Below, piece after piece: positions 46,871 through 59,061 of a stretch of 64,000 bases of DNA. Both the position numbers and the translations under genes were made by a program. Position 1 is the first letter of the stretch. Each line of letters starts with the position of its first letter. A model generated the notes under the pieces. The model did not search any database and was not told where the DNA came from. It saw only the letters and a program-made list of their open reading frames with translations. The stretch is from Ilex aquifolium (Eukaryota; Streptophyta; Magnoliopsida; Aquifoliales; Aquifoliaceae): the NCBI GenBank assembly GCA_951799425.1, contig OX637396.1:34030701-34094700 (forward strand), in the 5' to 3' direction.

Positions 46871-47618
46871 TAGAGGTGTCCACGAGCCGGATTGGATTTG
46901 GCCCGCAAATTTTTTTTGGGCTAGCTAGAGTAAGATAGGCCCAAATCCCTACTTGAGTATGTTATCAGGCGGGCCGAGCCGGGCCGGACTGGGTTTCTAA
47001 TAAGGGTAAACTACCCACAGCCCAACCGTCACTCATTGGACAGGCCTACAGACGGACTTGCGGACGAGCCTATTGAGAGGGCCTGCGAGTGAGTCTACTG
47101 GACGAGTTTTTTATATACAACTTCATTTAGAAATAATAAATTTTTTATAATTTAATATTTTTGTAAATTACATTTTTGAATTAAAAGTAGAGTTAAAATG
47201 GACAAAAAATAAGTAATGAATAATTTTATTTATAAATAAGAGAAGAACTACATCACAATAGAATGAACACATTCTAACTAGATTAACATCTACCCATCTA
47301 GCTATTATTTACACAACTCTACCTTTTAAGGCTTGTATGTTTAATTACATGAAAAAATTACACTATTTATAATATCCAAATTTCTAAAACTTCGAATTTC
47401 GACATTGGAAGATTTATTTCCATGTTTTAACTGAGATGGACAGGAGGGTTCTTGGGCTGGATTCTAACGGACTTTTTGTGGATAGACTATTGGGCCGAAT
47501 TTCGGGCCCGATAATGAATTTGTAGGTAAGCCCAAACCCTCTCTTGAAGGATATTAGATTCGAGTTCGGACAGACAAACTATCTGGAACCTGTGGGCAAT
47601 CCAGCCCATGGACACCCC
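46871..47618. mobile_element. hAT-like non-autonomous element, 748 bp
   Basis: Left end TAGAGGTGTCCACGAGCCGG and right end CCAGCCCATGGACACCCC are short imperfect TIRs of the AGGGGTGTCCA type seen in plant hAT elements. An 8-bp direct repeat TTTTTCCC flanks it (46863-46870 and 47619-47626). Subterminal GGGCCG/GGCCC motifs are dense. There is no coding capacity. Confidence 0.75.
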
Positions 47619-47719
47619 TTTTTCCCCTATCAAAAAACGAGGGATAAAAAATGGGAACAAACAGTTTACAAAACTGATAGAAAGAAACATTTATAACTTG
47701 TTTGTAAAAAATTGAAAAC

Positions 47720-48073
47720 AAAAAACGTTTTCGAAAACCAAACATCACATTATTACTCCTATTTCTAAATGGCAGAAAGGTACTCTCTCTCTCTCTCTGA
47801 GCAGACTCTTTCTCCTTAACTAAACCAGTTCCATCAAGTTGATTGCCAGCGAAAAAAAAAAAGTCAAACCCAAAAAATCTATGCAACTTAACTTCTGTAA
47901 CAGAATTGAAACGAATGAACATGAAATGGTGTCATTTCCTGTCCATGGCCACCTATTATCCTCAGGTCTTCAACCTTTTCCCCCAACATCCCTAACTCAT
48001 GTAATAACAAGAACAGATAGAAATGTTGATGAAAGGATACACTATAAAGTAGAAGCATGGAAAGAACATGATG
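47720..48073. other. Stretch without a recognisable gene
   Basis: This is the 3' flank of the OSCA remnant. It contains a short CT tract (about 47785) and no domain-bearing frame. Putative polyadenylation sequences of the minus-strand gene would lie here but none is distinctive. Confidence 0.5.
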
Positions 48074-48229
48074 TCATGTAGACGATATTAATGGCTGTGT
48101 CGAGCTTGATTCCTCTGCCATACAGTTCATAGGCTGCAAACAGGGTGGGGAATGTGCATTGAGTGCATTCTGGTAATTAGCTTCCAGCATACCGTTCTTC
48201 TCGTCAAGTTCGTCATTCTTCATGGCATC
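48074..48229 (-). pseudogene. OSCA/CSC1-like channel gene, last exon
   Basis: On the minus strand a clear acceptor (TTTGGACAG) is followed by 51 codons to TGA. The start DAMKNDELDEKNGMLEANYQ and the end STQPLISST are characteristic of the cytosolic C-terminus of plant OSCA/CSC1 (formerly DUF221) hyperosmolality-gated cation channels. The frame is intact. Together with the exon at 50903-51135 it is the 3' end of such a gene; the upstream two thirds are absent. Confidence 0.85.
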
Positions 48230-50387
48230 CTGTCCAAAAAGGCATCATTTTGAAGGGTTCTAGATAGAGTAACATACAAGAAATACAGATCTGAAAGTGA
48301 CTTCCAATAAGGATCCAAGTAAAGTTAATAAGATGATTCAACAATATTTGGAAACTAATACTTTGCATCTAAACAATGTGGGGCTACAATATGACAACCA
48401 TACCCAAGCAGGGAAAATTTTATTTTAGCTAGTTGTATACAGGTTGGGGGTATATCACTTGAATTAATTATCTAGGTTAGCTGAGTTTCCAACTGGTTAA
48501 ACATAAGTACTTACTCATTTTGAACCACCACAACTCCACCATTGCAAGTACACCTACCATCATCCCTCCCCCACCACTATTACTGCTGTTATCTCCATCG
48601 CCGCTGCAGTGGTGTGCTAATGACTAGTAACTTCTTATATTTTCAACTGTTGTGCATTCTGGCATGGAATAGAACCACTTCTCTATAGAAAAGGAAGTCA
48701 CATCTAAATTCTTTGTACAGTGGACTGAAAACTTAGATATTGAAAGTAGTTGTAAACCACTTCTCTATAGAAAAGGAAGAGGAAGTCGCATCTAAATTCT
48801 TTGTACAGCGGACTGAGAACTTAACCTTCAATCTCTCTTCCCTGTGTCTATCTCTCTACATATAGGTGGTGTTTGTGTGTTTTTTTTGGGGGGGTTGGGG
48901 GAGGGGTGAATACATCCAAGAGTGGGTTTCCCAATTCCCCTTTTCGTCTTTTTGAGCTCTTCTTCATTCCACACTCGCAGCGTTTGTGTGTTTATAACTG
49001 TGTGTTTGTTTGCGTGTGTGGGTGTTATTAAAGTAAGCGTGTACCACAATGTGTGCGTGCTTTTTATGCATACAGTGTCTGTAATTTTTTCCTTTCATCA
49101 ATCTGTTTTTTATTGTTTTTTTGAGTTTACATACTTTAATTTTTCTCTTTTATAAATCAGTTCTTTTCTTTCTTTTTTTTTTGTTTTTTTGTTTTCGTAC
49201 ATCAGTGTGTATTTATTAGTATGTGATTATTTAGTGTTTTTGATTCTTTATTTACAGCGGGTTTAACCCAATCGACCTAACATGTTTTATTAAACGAATT
49301 AAAAATGTATTGGAACTAGATTGCATCAAACATATTATAAACTTGCCTAATGAATTTATTCAGCACCAATAGTGCATTTCTAAAGGTTCCATTGAGATCC
49401 AGTCAGGCTTGATGAAATTGACTGCTGATGACTGCACTTCACCGACTAATGAAATAGTGGAAGTGTGAGGATCCAAATAGGATTATTATGCAATGCCACT
49501 GGTAAATGCTGAATTCAAATGTGCTTCTGTAAAAAGTGACCTATGGAAGCGGAAAAGGATTTATCCAACCATGACCAGAATAAAAAGCCTCGGACCAAAC
49601 CTAACAAAACCAAACATAGGAGTGGTAGGGTTAAGTTTGGTTTTTGGGCTGCATCAGACTGATTTACACACCAATCCGACCATTATAACTTGAATACAAA
49701 ATGACATCCAATGAAGGACAAGGATATCCCAGATGTCGAGATGTCCAACCAATCAGCTTGGACCGATAACAGTAGTCATACAGAAGGATACAGATAAGAA
49801 GGAAAAAGTGCTAAAAAGACATAAACTCGGTCAAAATGTATTTATTTGGAAGTGGGAAACAAGTAATTCGATACACAACCAACAAACAATAGGATTGTGC
49901 ATTAGCATCTTTACTCCTGTTGCATGGATGCTTCATATTGAGTGAAGTTCCATATTGGGCTGTCAAATACAGCACAAATTTGACTTGAAAAATTAGAAAC
50001 ATGTAGTAAAAGGATGAGAACATAAAGTCATGGCCCCATGTATTTAAATTTGAAAATTATGAGAACCAGTACTTAAGACACTTAGCCATAGCCATACTCG
50101 TAGCTAGGTTCATAGCTCAAACTGTCTTTAAAACTACAACATCATGAGTGGGGTAGAGACAACCTTGGAAATTATGACAGACGTAGTGTTAAGAAGAATG
50201 CCTTGCAAGCAACAACTGCCAGTCTTTTATCTTGGTTTCTAATCAAAATTCCCAACTTGGAGGGGGGAAAAACTCCCAAGCCAAAGACCTTCTTCAACAT
50301 GGATTATGTACAAGTGATACACAAACAATTGGCCAGGCTAAATTTTTCTTCTTTAATCATAAATGTAGTAAAATAGCTACTTGCAAG
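48230..50387 (-). other. Long intron of the OSCA/CSC1 remnant
   Basis: The interval between the two OSCA exons (intron 48230-50902). It includes a tandem duplication of about 80 bp (48673-48825, CCACTTCTCTATAGAAAAGG and TCTAAATTCTTTGTACAG twice) and TG-rich and T-rich tracts near 49000-49200. A MITE follows at 50388. I see no further exon. Confidence 0.6.
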
Positions 50388-50738
50388 CAAGGATCAAAAT
50401 TTTATTTCGGTGCATTGTTTCGATTACCTGGGAAATGGAAACATTTTGACATATTTCGAAAATGATTTGACACGTTGCGGAAATTAAATGAAAAAAATAA
50501 AAAATTTAAGAATTTTTTTTTCAAAACATTGGTCGGAATATACCAAAGTATCTTGAATATCTTGAAACATTCCGAAACAATTGTCTAAATGCATTGAAAC
50601 ATTAAAAAAAACTTCGAAACATTATAAAACACCTCGAAGTATTAGAATATTAATTTCATCACCGATTCGTTTCAGTCTCCTTGAAAATGGAATCATTTCG
50701 GACGTTTTGAGTGTTTCAAAACGAAATTTTGATCATTG
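50388..50738. mobile_element. Small TIR element (MITE) in the OSCA intron
   Basis: Left end CAAGGATCAAAATTTTATTTCGG and right end, inverted, CAATGATCAAAATTTCGTTTTG form imperfect TIRs. Flanks CTTGCAAG and CTCTCAAG could be a diverged 8-bp duplication, suggesting an hAT-type MITE. Inside are many CGAAACATT/GAAACATT motifs. Confidence 0.5.
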
Positions 50739-50902
50739 CTCTCAAGTAGATGAATAATGTCAAATTTGCAATATTAAATGGCCAATAATTGGCACGATAC
50801 TGGATGAAGTAATAAACCCTTTCCCTAAAGATGTAAGTTATACATATGTAGTCCGCATCTTAACGAGTTAAACAAAAGAAATGTGTAACCATCAATTTTG
50901 CC

Positions 50903-51135
50903 TGAACAGAGTAATGGTGGAATGTTGGCAGGAAACGTATCTTGCAGTACTCGTTGAAAACGATAATAAACACCAGAAACGGTATTGTGGAAAAGGATGC
51001 AGAGGCTTTTGACTTCAGCCCCAAAAGACCAATCATAGTGATTTGCATCAGAACGATTGCAACAACAATATAGTGATGAATGTATGGCCAATACTGACCA
51101 CATGTCTCATAAGTAGTTTCATACACATCTTCAAT
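50903..51135 (-). pseudogene. OSCA/CSC1-like channel gene, penultimate exon
   Basis: On the minus strand, after CTATTCTTTCAG, the frame reads IEDVYETTYETCGQYWPYIHH, LMQITMIGLLGLKSK and FNEYCKIRFLPTFHHYSVQ. This is the last transmembrane part and the end of the channel domain (RSN1_7TM) of OSCA/CSC1 proteins. The exon ends ...GTTCAG|GCAAAA, a GC donor if this intron is used, and joins in phase to the last exon at 48229. Upstream, sequence similarity to the family ends at 51135 and transposon sequence follows by 51430. I therefore read it as a 3' gene fragment. Confidence 0.87.
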
Positions 51136-51429
51136 CTGAAAGAATAGCATCACATTGTTGTTGGTTCTGAAAATGAAAGAAATCCTAGAGTCATTAGGAG
51201 TTTTGAAACCTCAAGGCGAGAGAGGAAACGAATGGTAGAAAACCCTACAGAGTCATCAGGCGTGGCCCAATGAAATTAGGGGCATAAAGCGAAATTTATA
51301 AATGAGGCCATATTAATATTTAATATTATAATAATAATTATTATTATTAAATTGCATTCATTCGAAATATATATTTTTTACTTTTTGATTCGAGATGATG
51401 AAATACAAATATTAAGTCATTTTCTTATT
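51136..51429. other. Stretch without a recognisable gene
   Basis: Sequence upstream of the OSCA exon fragment, including an AT-rich ATTATTATT tract (51330-51350). No exon with OSCA similarity is visible. Confidence 0.5.
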
Positions 51430-52490
51430 TATCACACAGTAACCTGTGGAGTTTGAATGTACTCTTGAAGCAGTGGTTCTTTATTTTATTGAACAACCAA
51501 GAAAGCAACAAAAAAATTCACACATCTAATTATATAACAAAATGATTAAGTAACAGTAACATGATAAAATCCATCCCCATTGCCAAATTGTGCACAGTAA
51601 CATCAAATAATGTTAAAGAATAAAGTTAATGTCATGAACTAATGATAACACATTGTTAGTGATTGATTTAGGACACTCAATACATATCAACAACATCAAC
51701 ATTTTAAACAATAAGATATTAAATTTTGAACATTGCTCTATCACAGTAACATTCGAAATTCCAAAGAAACCACATAAATCTATTTACAATCTATAACACA
51801 ATGAAAACAAAAATCTTAATACCAAACTCTTTTATACAGTAAATCAAAATAACAATTTTACTTTCGGAAACTTTTTTTAAAAAAAAATTCCAAAATCTTT
51901 ACGATATAGGGTGTAAATGTTGTGTTAAAACCCTAAAACAAACATCAAAGTTCATTATAAATCAAATACCTCTCAAATTTTTGAAGAATCCAAAAGATTT
52001 CTAAAGCTTTCAACAATGGCGGCACCAACTGAAGCTTTTCGGCAATGGGATTTGACAACTAAAACCGATTTTCGGTTTGAATCAATTTTGAAATTTGAAT
52101 GCCAAGAGTAACATGAGAATTTGCCAATGGTGACCACAGGAACCTTGAATGGTAAAACCGAGTCTTTGTTGTAGTTTAATGTAATGGGTTTTGAATTTTG
52201 AATATCAATGGAGTCAGTTGTGATTTTGAATCATCGGTTACTGAATATTGGAGAAGGAAAGAAGTTGAAGTGGAAGAGAATCGCCGGATTTGAAGCCGCT
52301 ATAGAAGGGAGAGATGTCTCTGTGTAACCGTCAATGAAGAAGACAGAGAGTTTAACGACGTTAAGGGTTTTTTTAAGGGGTAGGGGTACATGGTAAACAT
52401 GGTAAAAAGTGGACTTAAAACCTTATAAGTTTCCTTGATGGACTTATCTCCAAATAAGTCCATATAGGGGGACCGGCCTCCAAATTTCCC
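51430..52490 (-). mobile_element. Right end of a second MULE
   Basis: Ends in an inverted terminal repeat (52401-52490). Its reverse complement (GGGAAATTTGGAGGCCGGTCCCCC, then TATGGACTTATTTGGAG and AAGGAAACTTATAAGG) aligns with the left TIRs at 13350 and 52493. The adjoining sequence has ACAGTAACAT motifs like those in the ULP1-bearing MULE. A minus-strand leader-like part contains CTTCTTCATTGACGG. No transposase belongs to it within the window, and its left boundary is uncertain. Confidence 0.7.
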
Positions 52491-52577
52491 TTGTGAAAAT
52501 TGGGTGTAAGTCCCCCTAGATGGACTTGTTTGGACTTAAGTCCGGTAAGGAAACTTATAAGGGGCTAAGTCCATTTT
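52401..52577. repeat. Two MULE terminal inverted repeats joined end to end
   Basis: The right TIR of one element (52401-52490) and the left TIR of copy B (52493-52577) lie only two bases (TT) apart. They form an inverted repeat with about 85-bp imperfect arms. Confidence 0.85.
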
Positions 52578-53456
52578 TAAAATTATGTCTAATGAGTTAA
52601 GTCCACTTTTTTTTTTTTATCCCTAAAACACCCTTAACGGTGTTAAAAATGTTTAATTATGGAAAGTCATGTATTACATTTGAGATATATCTATATATAT
52701 ATATATATATCAATAGAAAATTCAGTTTTTATGGAAACTGAATATATCATTGGTTAAGGCTTGAATCACGGCATAAGTTGTGGTATTTTAATTCAAATTC
52801 AGATAATAAGATTTCATTAACAATTTAAATTCAAATTCAAAATCTGAATCACATAAAAATCGTTGAATCACAATTAACGTTTTTGAATCTTTCCAGGAAA
52901 TAACCGATGGTCTGCTTCTCCATATCACACAGATACTTCATATTGTGTTTGGCAGGAATTTCGAAGGTCATAACAGTAGGATTTTCGTCGGAGATCAAGC
53001 AGTAGGAGTTTCGAAGGTGATACCAGCAGGAGTTTCGAAGGGATACCAGTGGGAGTTCGATTTTTCCTGTGACTGCTGTCTATTCTACTGGTTCGGATTT
53101 TTCTGATGTATTTTCATTTTAATTTTATTAGATTACATAATGTGATTAACATTGATGCTTTCACAATTTATGTATAATGAAAGTTTATTGCCGGAATTTC
53201 GATATTTCTCACAGGAAGATACATTTGAAAGTTATTTACCGGAATTATTATTAGTTAATTTTCGTTTTTCCTTTTGTACTTGCTTAATTTCAATGTTACT
53301 ATGCATTGAATGTATTGTGACGTTCATAAACCTTTTTTTTTTATTTAAAATTTTGTTTTAAGTTCTATTTCTCATGTTACTGTTCTGTTATAATGAAATT
53401 AGAATTTTTTTCATATTTTCATTTTACCTTTATATTGGTTTGCTTGGTTTTAACAG

Positions 53457-55709
53457 ATGGAGGATAACATATTGGTTTGTTGCAAGTATTGTTCTGAGAC
53501 TGTTGTGCTAAGAATTATAATGAATTCCACATATGATGAAGTGTTACTTGGTGTGTGTGACAATTGGAATGAGTTGAGTTCTAATTGTGTTGTACTGTCG
53601 TACGCTATTCCTGGACATCCGAATTGTGTTTTGCAAAATGATCATGATGTGAGAAACATGTTTTTAATTGCACGATCTGTACAGTTGAATTTTGTTGAAG
53701 TTACTGTTGCTGTTAAAGGGAATGTGGTTCATGCTTTTGAGGGTGGGGAAGTGGTGGAAAGTTCTGAATTTATTGTTGACCCTGTTGGTTGCGAGGTTGA
53801 TCTTCTCCCTCGTTTTTGTTCTCACAATGAGAAGGTTTTGTTGACTGATAGATGGTCGAATGGAATAGTAGAGGTTGGTCAGAAGTTTGAGGGAGGAGTA
53901 GTTGAGTTTCGGAATGCTTTATGCAAATATGCAATAGAGGTTGGTTTTCAGTTTAATTATGTGAAGAATGAAAAAACAAGGGTGAAGGCTGAATGTGCCA
54001 TGAAATATTCTGCTGGGTGTGAATGGTTTGTTGTTACTACTCTCCAGCGGGTAAATGGATGGTTTGAGATTAAGAAATTAAACAATCAACACTCATGTGG
54101 TGTGGCTGCACGAACGACAAAGAACAAAAGATTGACTTCTAATTTGGTTGAAGGTCTTATTGTTGATAACGTCTGGCAAAAACCTGACACATGACCAGTT
54201 TATGTGAAAAGTATGTTTCATACAGATTATGGGCTGACCATATCGTATGATCAAGCTTGGATGAGTGTTGAAAAAGCAAGGGGTATGCTGTTTGGGGATC
54301 ATTCGTTGTCATACCAGCAATTACGGTGGTATGTACAGGCTGCTAATGAAAACAATCCAGGTAGTCATTTTGTGTTGGAAGGTGATTCAGACTCACAGCG
54401 TTTTAGTAGGTTGTTCATGTCATTTAAGGCATGTATACAAGGATTTAACTACTGTCGACCCATATTGTTTATTGATGGTACATTTTTAAAGGGTAGGTAT
54501 AAATGCATTATTTTGTCTGCAACTGCAAAAGATGGCAACCAAGGTGAATTTTTTGTCGGGTTAAGTTGGTGTTACTGATTTTATTTTACTGTTAAATTTT
54601 AATATTTTGCTTCTATGTTACTGTTTGTTGATGTTACTGTTTGTGTTGGTATATGTATTGCAGGTTTGTTCCCCTTGGCTTTTGCTGTTGTTGATTCAGA
54701 GAATGAGTGTAATTGACGTTGGTTTTTAGAGCAATTATCTGAGATTGTTGATAATACTAGGGAACTAACCATTATGTTTGATCGCAACGTTGGGTTAATG
54801 GAAGCAATGCCAAAGGTGTTCCCAACGGTGCACCATTCTTTCTGTCTACAACACCTAAAAGCAAATCTGAGAGATAAGTTTAGTGGGGGTTGCTTTACAC
54901 ATGCGTTTCGCGAGCGTATGGTTTTTTTGTTTACATTGTGTGCTTATGCTCCAACAGATGCATTTTTCAATGAAAAGCTTGATGCATTTCGAAGTGAATG
55001 AGGAGCCATTGCTGATAAGTTCCTGGAAAACCTTCCGTTTGAGAAATGGACAAATGCTTTTTTTAAGGGGCGACGTTATGGGGAGATGTCTTCAAATGCA
55101 GCGGAGTCATTCAATGCTTGGATCACAAAGTCACGTCACCTACATGTCACAAGTATGATTGACACAATAAGGGGGCAGATCATGAACCAAATGGGGTGCC
55201 GCTTGAATGCATCGTCACAGTGGAACGGTATTAATTGTCCAAATATTGAAACCAAACTTCAAGCTGCTTTCACGGAGTGTCGTTCCTGGTTTGTTAGGGT
55301 GTCATCAAGTCATGTTTATGAGGTTAATTCACATCCTTCAGTGACTGTAAACATTGAGAGTTGCACATGCTCATGCCACCAATGGCAGATCAACGGTTTA
55401 CCATGTGCCCATGCTGTTGCTGCAATTCAAAAGAGTGGAAGAAACATCAATGAGTTTGTTGATTACTTTTATCAGGTTACTACTTACAAATTGTGTTATT
55501 CTGAGCCTATACACCCAATTCCAACACTCGGTCATCCTGACTTTTCAGCGGTTGACGTTGATATGTTGCCACCATTGTCAAAAAAACAACCAGGTCGTCC
55601 AAGGAAGCGTAGATTTAGGTCTAGGGGTGAGCTTGTTAGGAAAATTCATTGTGGCCGTTGTGGCCGTTTAGGTAGTCATAATAAGAAGACTTGTAACGAG
55701 CCATTGTAA
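53457..55709 (+). pseudogene. mudrA-like: MULE transposase (mudrA-like), copy B, broken
   Basis: Same domains as copy A: DNA-binding domain, catalytic LFIDGTFLKGRYK and DRNVGLMEAMPKVFP, SWIM finger CTCSCHQWQINGLPCAHAV, and CCHC knuckle. The ATG follows an acceptor-like TTTTAACAG, so an untranslated first exon is likely. Lesions differ from copy A: TGA at 54192-54194 (CGA in A), TGA for Trp in NECNW at about 54714 (TGG in A), and TGA at about 54999. The last is one codon before the position of the TGA in copy A. The SWIM region is in frame here (single frame 55086-55709). Confidence 0.93.
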
Positions 55710-56398
55710 TATTCCGTATGTTTTTTTAGGAATAAGATGTTACTTTATTTTCCATGTTATTTGAGTTTATCATGTCACACATTGGAATTATCATAGTTTA
55801 TATAGTATGATTTTTTAATAGTGTAATGTTATCATCACATGTCAATATTTGCTTTCATGTTACTGTTAATGTTACTAGTTAATGATCATGTGGCGATGAA
55901 ATAATGTTACTTTTTAACAAGTATTTTGTGTGATTGCTTACTTTGGAGAATTTTTAATTAATTTAATACACATGTTACTTTGTTTTTGATAATTTAGCAT
56001 GAATATTTTTCAACATTTTTACAAAGAAATTGTTCAAATCAATCCCATCCATGTGTATAACAACATTCACATTCCAATAACAACATCATTCCAGCATTCT
56101 AGAAACATATAGACTGGCACATTTTTTATACATGTTACTGTTTGGGTGATTATTTCAATAAGAATGTGGACAGAGTTTCCTTTGTTCGGCAAACATTCCA
56201 TTAAAATCAAATATCAACCTGTCAACAATTACAATAAATTTCTAACCAAATATCAAACACCCAACAATTACAACCAATTTATAGGGCAAATATCAATCAC
56301 CCACCAATTACAACCAATTTATAACCTATCTAGCAATTAGTCTAACCAATCCTGCAATCAGCCTACAAATGAATAGCTACCACCCACAACAGAACTGC

Positions 56399-57061
56399 CT
56401 ATTTGTCACGGTATCTCTTTCTCAATCTTGATCTTGTCTTGTAGTCTTCAACAGTCCATGCATTCCTATGGTTTATGAAGGTAGACACCATATCGATCCA
56501 TAGAGCATTAAGTTGCGGTGGTTTCAATTTATCTTCTATGTGCTGTCCACGAGCAAGCTGCTGCATTAAGTAACACATGTACAATCCGCAGTCGACCCTG
56601 CATTCATGATTTTTTGTTAATGATGTTAAATTTCGAGACATTAAATGTACACTATTTTTATTATTTACATACGTGTCAGCTCGTTGTTGAGGACATTTCT
56701 CAAATGAAGATATTGGACATTTGATGTCTTGTGTACTGACAACAATGTCATCATTTGTCTTCAATGACTTCCTTTGTCCTTCTTTTGATGCCGACTCCAC
56801 ATAGTCTTTCTGCCATAATACAATGCTGTTAATTTTGTACAACGAAAATATATCAAACAATATTGGTTGTTCAGATTTTAATAACTTACCAATATTTTTG
56901 CATCCTCCAAAAACTTGTCTATAATTCCACTTCGCGGTTTCAAAGAGTTGAAATGGATCCATTTCCCTGCTTCTGTATCTAGTACAAGCAAGGTCTAGTG
57001 GAATGGCGAGGGTTGGGTGCCCTGTGTATCTGAATTCATTGGAAACACTAGGAATGGACAA
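56399..57061 (-). CDS. ULP1-like cysteine protease, C-terminal part, copy 2
   Basis: Identical at protein level to 193-855, including the DCGLYMC motif and the in-frame 75-bp intron (56598-56672). Here its linkage to mudrA (53457-55709, opposite strand, about 690 bp apart) is visible, showing that the two genes belong to one transposon. Confidence 0.65.
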   Translation of the reverse strand: MSIPSVSNEFRYTGHPTLAIPLDLACTRYRSREMDPFQLFETAKWNYRQVFGGCKNIGKLLKSEQPILFDIFSLYKINSIVLWQKDYVESASKEGQRKSLKTNDDIVVSTQDIKCPISSFEKCPQQRADTYVNNKNSVHLMSRNLTSLTKNHECRVDCGLYMCYLMQQLARGQHIEDKLKPPQLNALWIDMVSTFINHRNAWTVEDYKTRSRLRKRYRDK

Positions 57062-57165
57062 ACTTTCCCCATGTTAAGGTTGTTGTCTATCTCAACTTGC
57101 CGTGATGGTTTTTGTTCCCCAACCGTTACGAATGTCTACATGGTAATCAATGGTAACCCATAAAT

Positions 57166-57536
57166 TTTATATATATAACAATGTCAATATATATCAATGT
57201 CAATATATAACAATATCACATATGTTTTTTATACAGTAACATTCATGTTACTATATTAACATGGGGGATTCCATTCAATTCTAAGTAACACAAATGTTAC
57301 TGTGTTTGAGATAGTATAGTAACATGCATGTTACTATACTCACTGTATCTGATTCGCTAATCCAGTAACCAAGAAATTAATGTATATTACACAATCTCAC
57401 CCAGCACAGACTGTTTTCTTACATATTACCATAGTAACACAATCACATCAATGTTACAAAAGTTTTATTCCTAGTAACCCCAATGTTACTGTGTTAATGT
57501 TACTATAGTAACATACATGTTACTATAAAAAAAATT
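57166..57536. repeat. GTTACT/AGTAAC-rich segment, copy 2
   Basis: Same as 960-1330. Confidence 0.6.
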
Positions 57537-58490
57537 TATTGATTGGTTTTCTGTCTTTTATGAGTAAAAAAATTTTTAGGTGTTCTGAGTAAAATGTTAA
57601 ATATTTAATTTAATAAAAAAATTAATTAATAAAAAACTTTTGATATTTTAAAAATACATAAATTTCAATTACATTCAATAAATAAATAATTTAAAATTTT
57701 AATTACATTGAATAAATAAATTTTGATAATTTAAAAATACTTATATTTTTTAGCATATCAAACTTTAATCATTAAAAACGTATACATATAATTAAATTTA
57801 AGGCATCATACAAACTGTAAGCGTTACACCCAATACTTTCTCCCCATACTTTGCCTCAAGTGTTCTACTGATGTTATTCTCCCTAACAATACCTAACCAT
57901 AATTGATTTAAACAATTACAGATAACCCCCCATGGGTAATGGTTCTCGGCGCACGCAAAGTGGTATGGAGTCAAATCGGAACAATTTTTCGGCCAAGTCG
58001 CTGCAATTGTTCAAGATTATTTTCTCCCGGTCTTCTCGAAATCACAGGCTGGTAAGTATTTCAATCTCTCGTTCTTTCAAGGATACTGGTATTCATGCAT
58101 GAATGTACAAAGTTTTTTTATTTTTTTACTTTCAATGATGTTCTAAAATTTTAATTTATAGTTTATTATTTTTATTTTTTTAGATTCAAAATTACTAATT
58201 AAATTTTGTTACCAAATTATGCTAACATATTTTATTAATTAATTGTATGACTTTTGATAGTAAATATTTTGATAAAATGTATACATATAATTAAAATTAA
58301 TTTTATCATATAAAAAAAACGCATACATAAAATAAAAATAAAATTTTATTTGTAATATTGATTATGTCGGCAATAATATTTATTAAGCTGATTTAATTGA
58401 AATACAATTTGGTGAAAGTCTTTGTCGGTGGCCTGAATTTAAAAGAAGACAATGCCTTAACATGATAATATTTAGTGGTTATAGCAAATG

Positions 58491-58771
58491 ACAGGCGTCA
58501 GTTGGTCTGAGAATAATAATGAGAATAAAAAGCACAAAGGGCTCGTTCACATATAATGAGAATAAAAAGCACAAAGGGCTGAATTTGAAGAAAGGCGTCA
58601 GTTGGTCTAACATCGCTTCTAAAGACGTCAGTCCAACTGACGTTTTTAACAAAAATGTGGGCCACAGCATTTGGGTTAAAGACGTCAGACCGTTTGACCT
58701 TTTTAGCTTAAAGGCGTCAGTCCATTTGACGTCTTTAAGTTAAAAACGTCAAACGGTTTGACGTTTTTAAA
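58491..58771. repeat. Cluster of GACGTCA palindromes, copy 2
   Basis: Same as 2285-2565. The single substitution found between the duplicates (58787) lies just outside. Confidence 0.6.
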
Positions 58772-58812
58772 AAGTACATGGGTTTGGGAATTATTTTAGA
58801 ACCAACCCTCAG

Positions 58813-59061
58813 TTGGGAATTTTTTTTCAAAACTACACGGGATGGGTCAAAAGCTCCACACTAGGCATTCAATCATGGAAAAGCATAGGATGTACTCCCT
58901 TCTCAATTTATGAGCTTACATTCCCCACCTATCTGAATGGGGCTATTCATTGGCTTTGTATTTACCACAAGAGTTCAGATTCTATACTCTCCTTTGACTT
59001 TGGCATGCAAAGTAGACTACAAGCAATTCAATGCAGATTATTCATTATTTGTCTGATCTGA
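58813..59061 (+). pseudogene. F-box associated domain remnant, copy 2
   Basis: Identical to 2607-2855. Confidence 0.7.

Larger units (their letters stand above)
52493..57540 (+). mobile_element. MULE copy B with mudrA and ULP1-like genes
   Basis: Left TIR at 52493-52577; leader repeats of GGAGTTTCGAAGGTGATAC type at about 52955-53065; mudrA at 53457-55709 on plus; ULP1-like gene at 56399-57061 on minus, convergent; and a GTTACT-rich segment to about 57536. The right TIR is not recognised, so the end coordinate is approximate. From 56207 it is shared with window positions 1 onward. Confidence 0.75.

Noticed and set aside
49493..49693. Short plus-strand frames between the OSCA exons
   Set aside because: They lie in an intron, have no recognisable domain and end at random stops.
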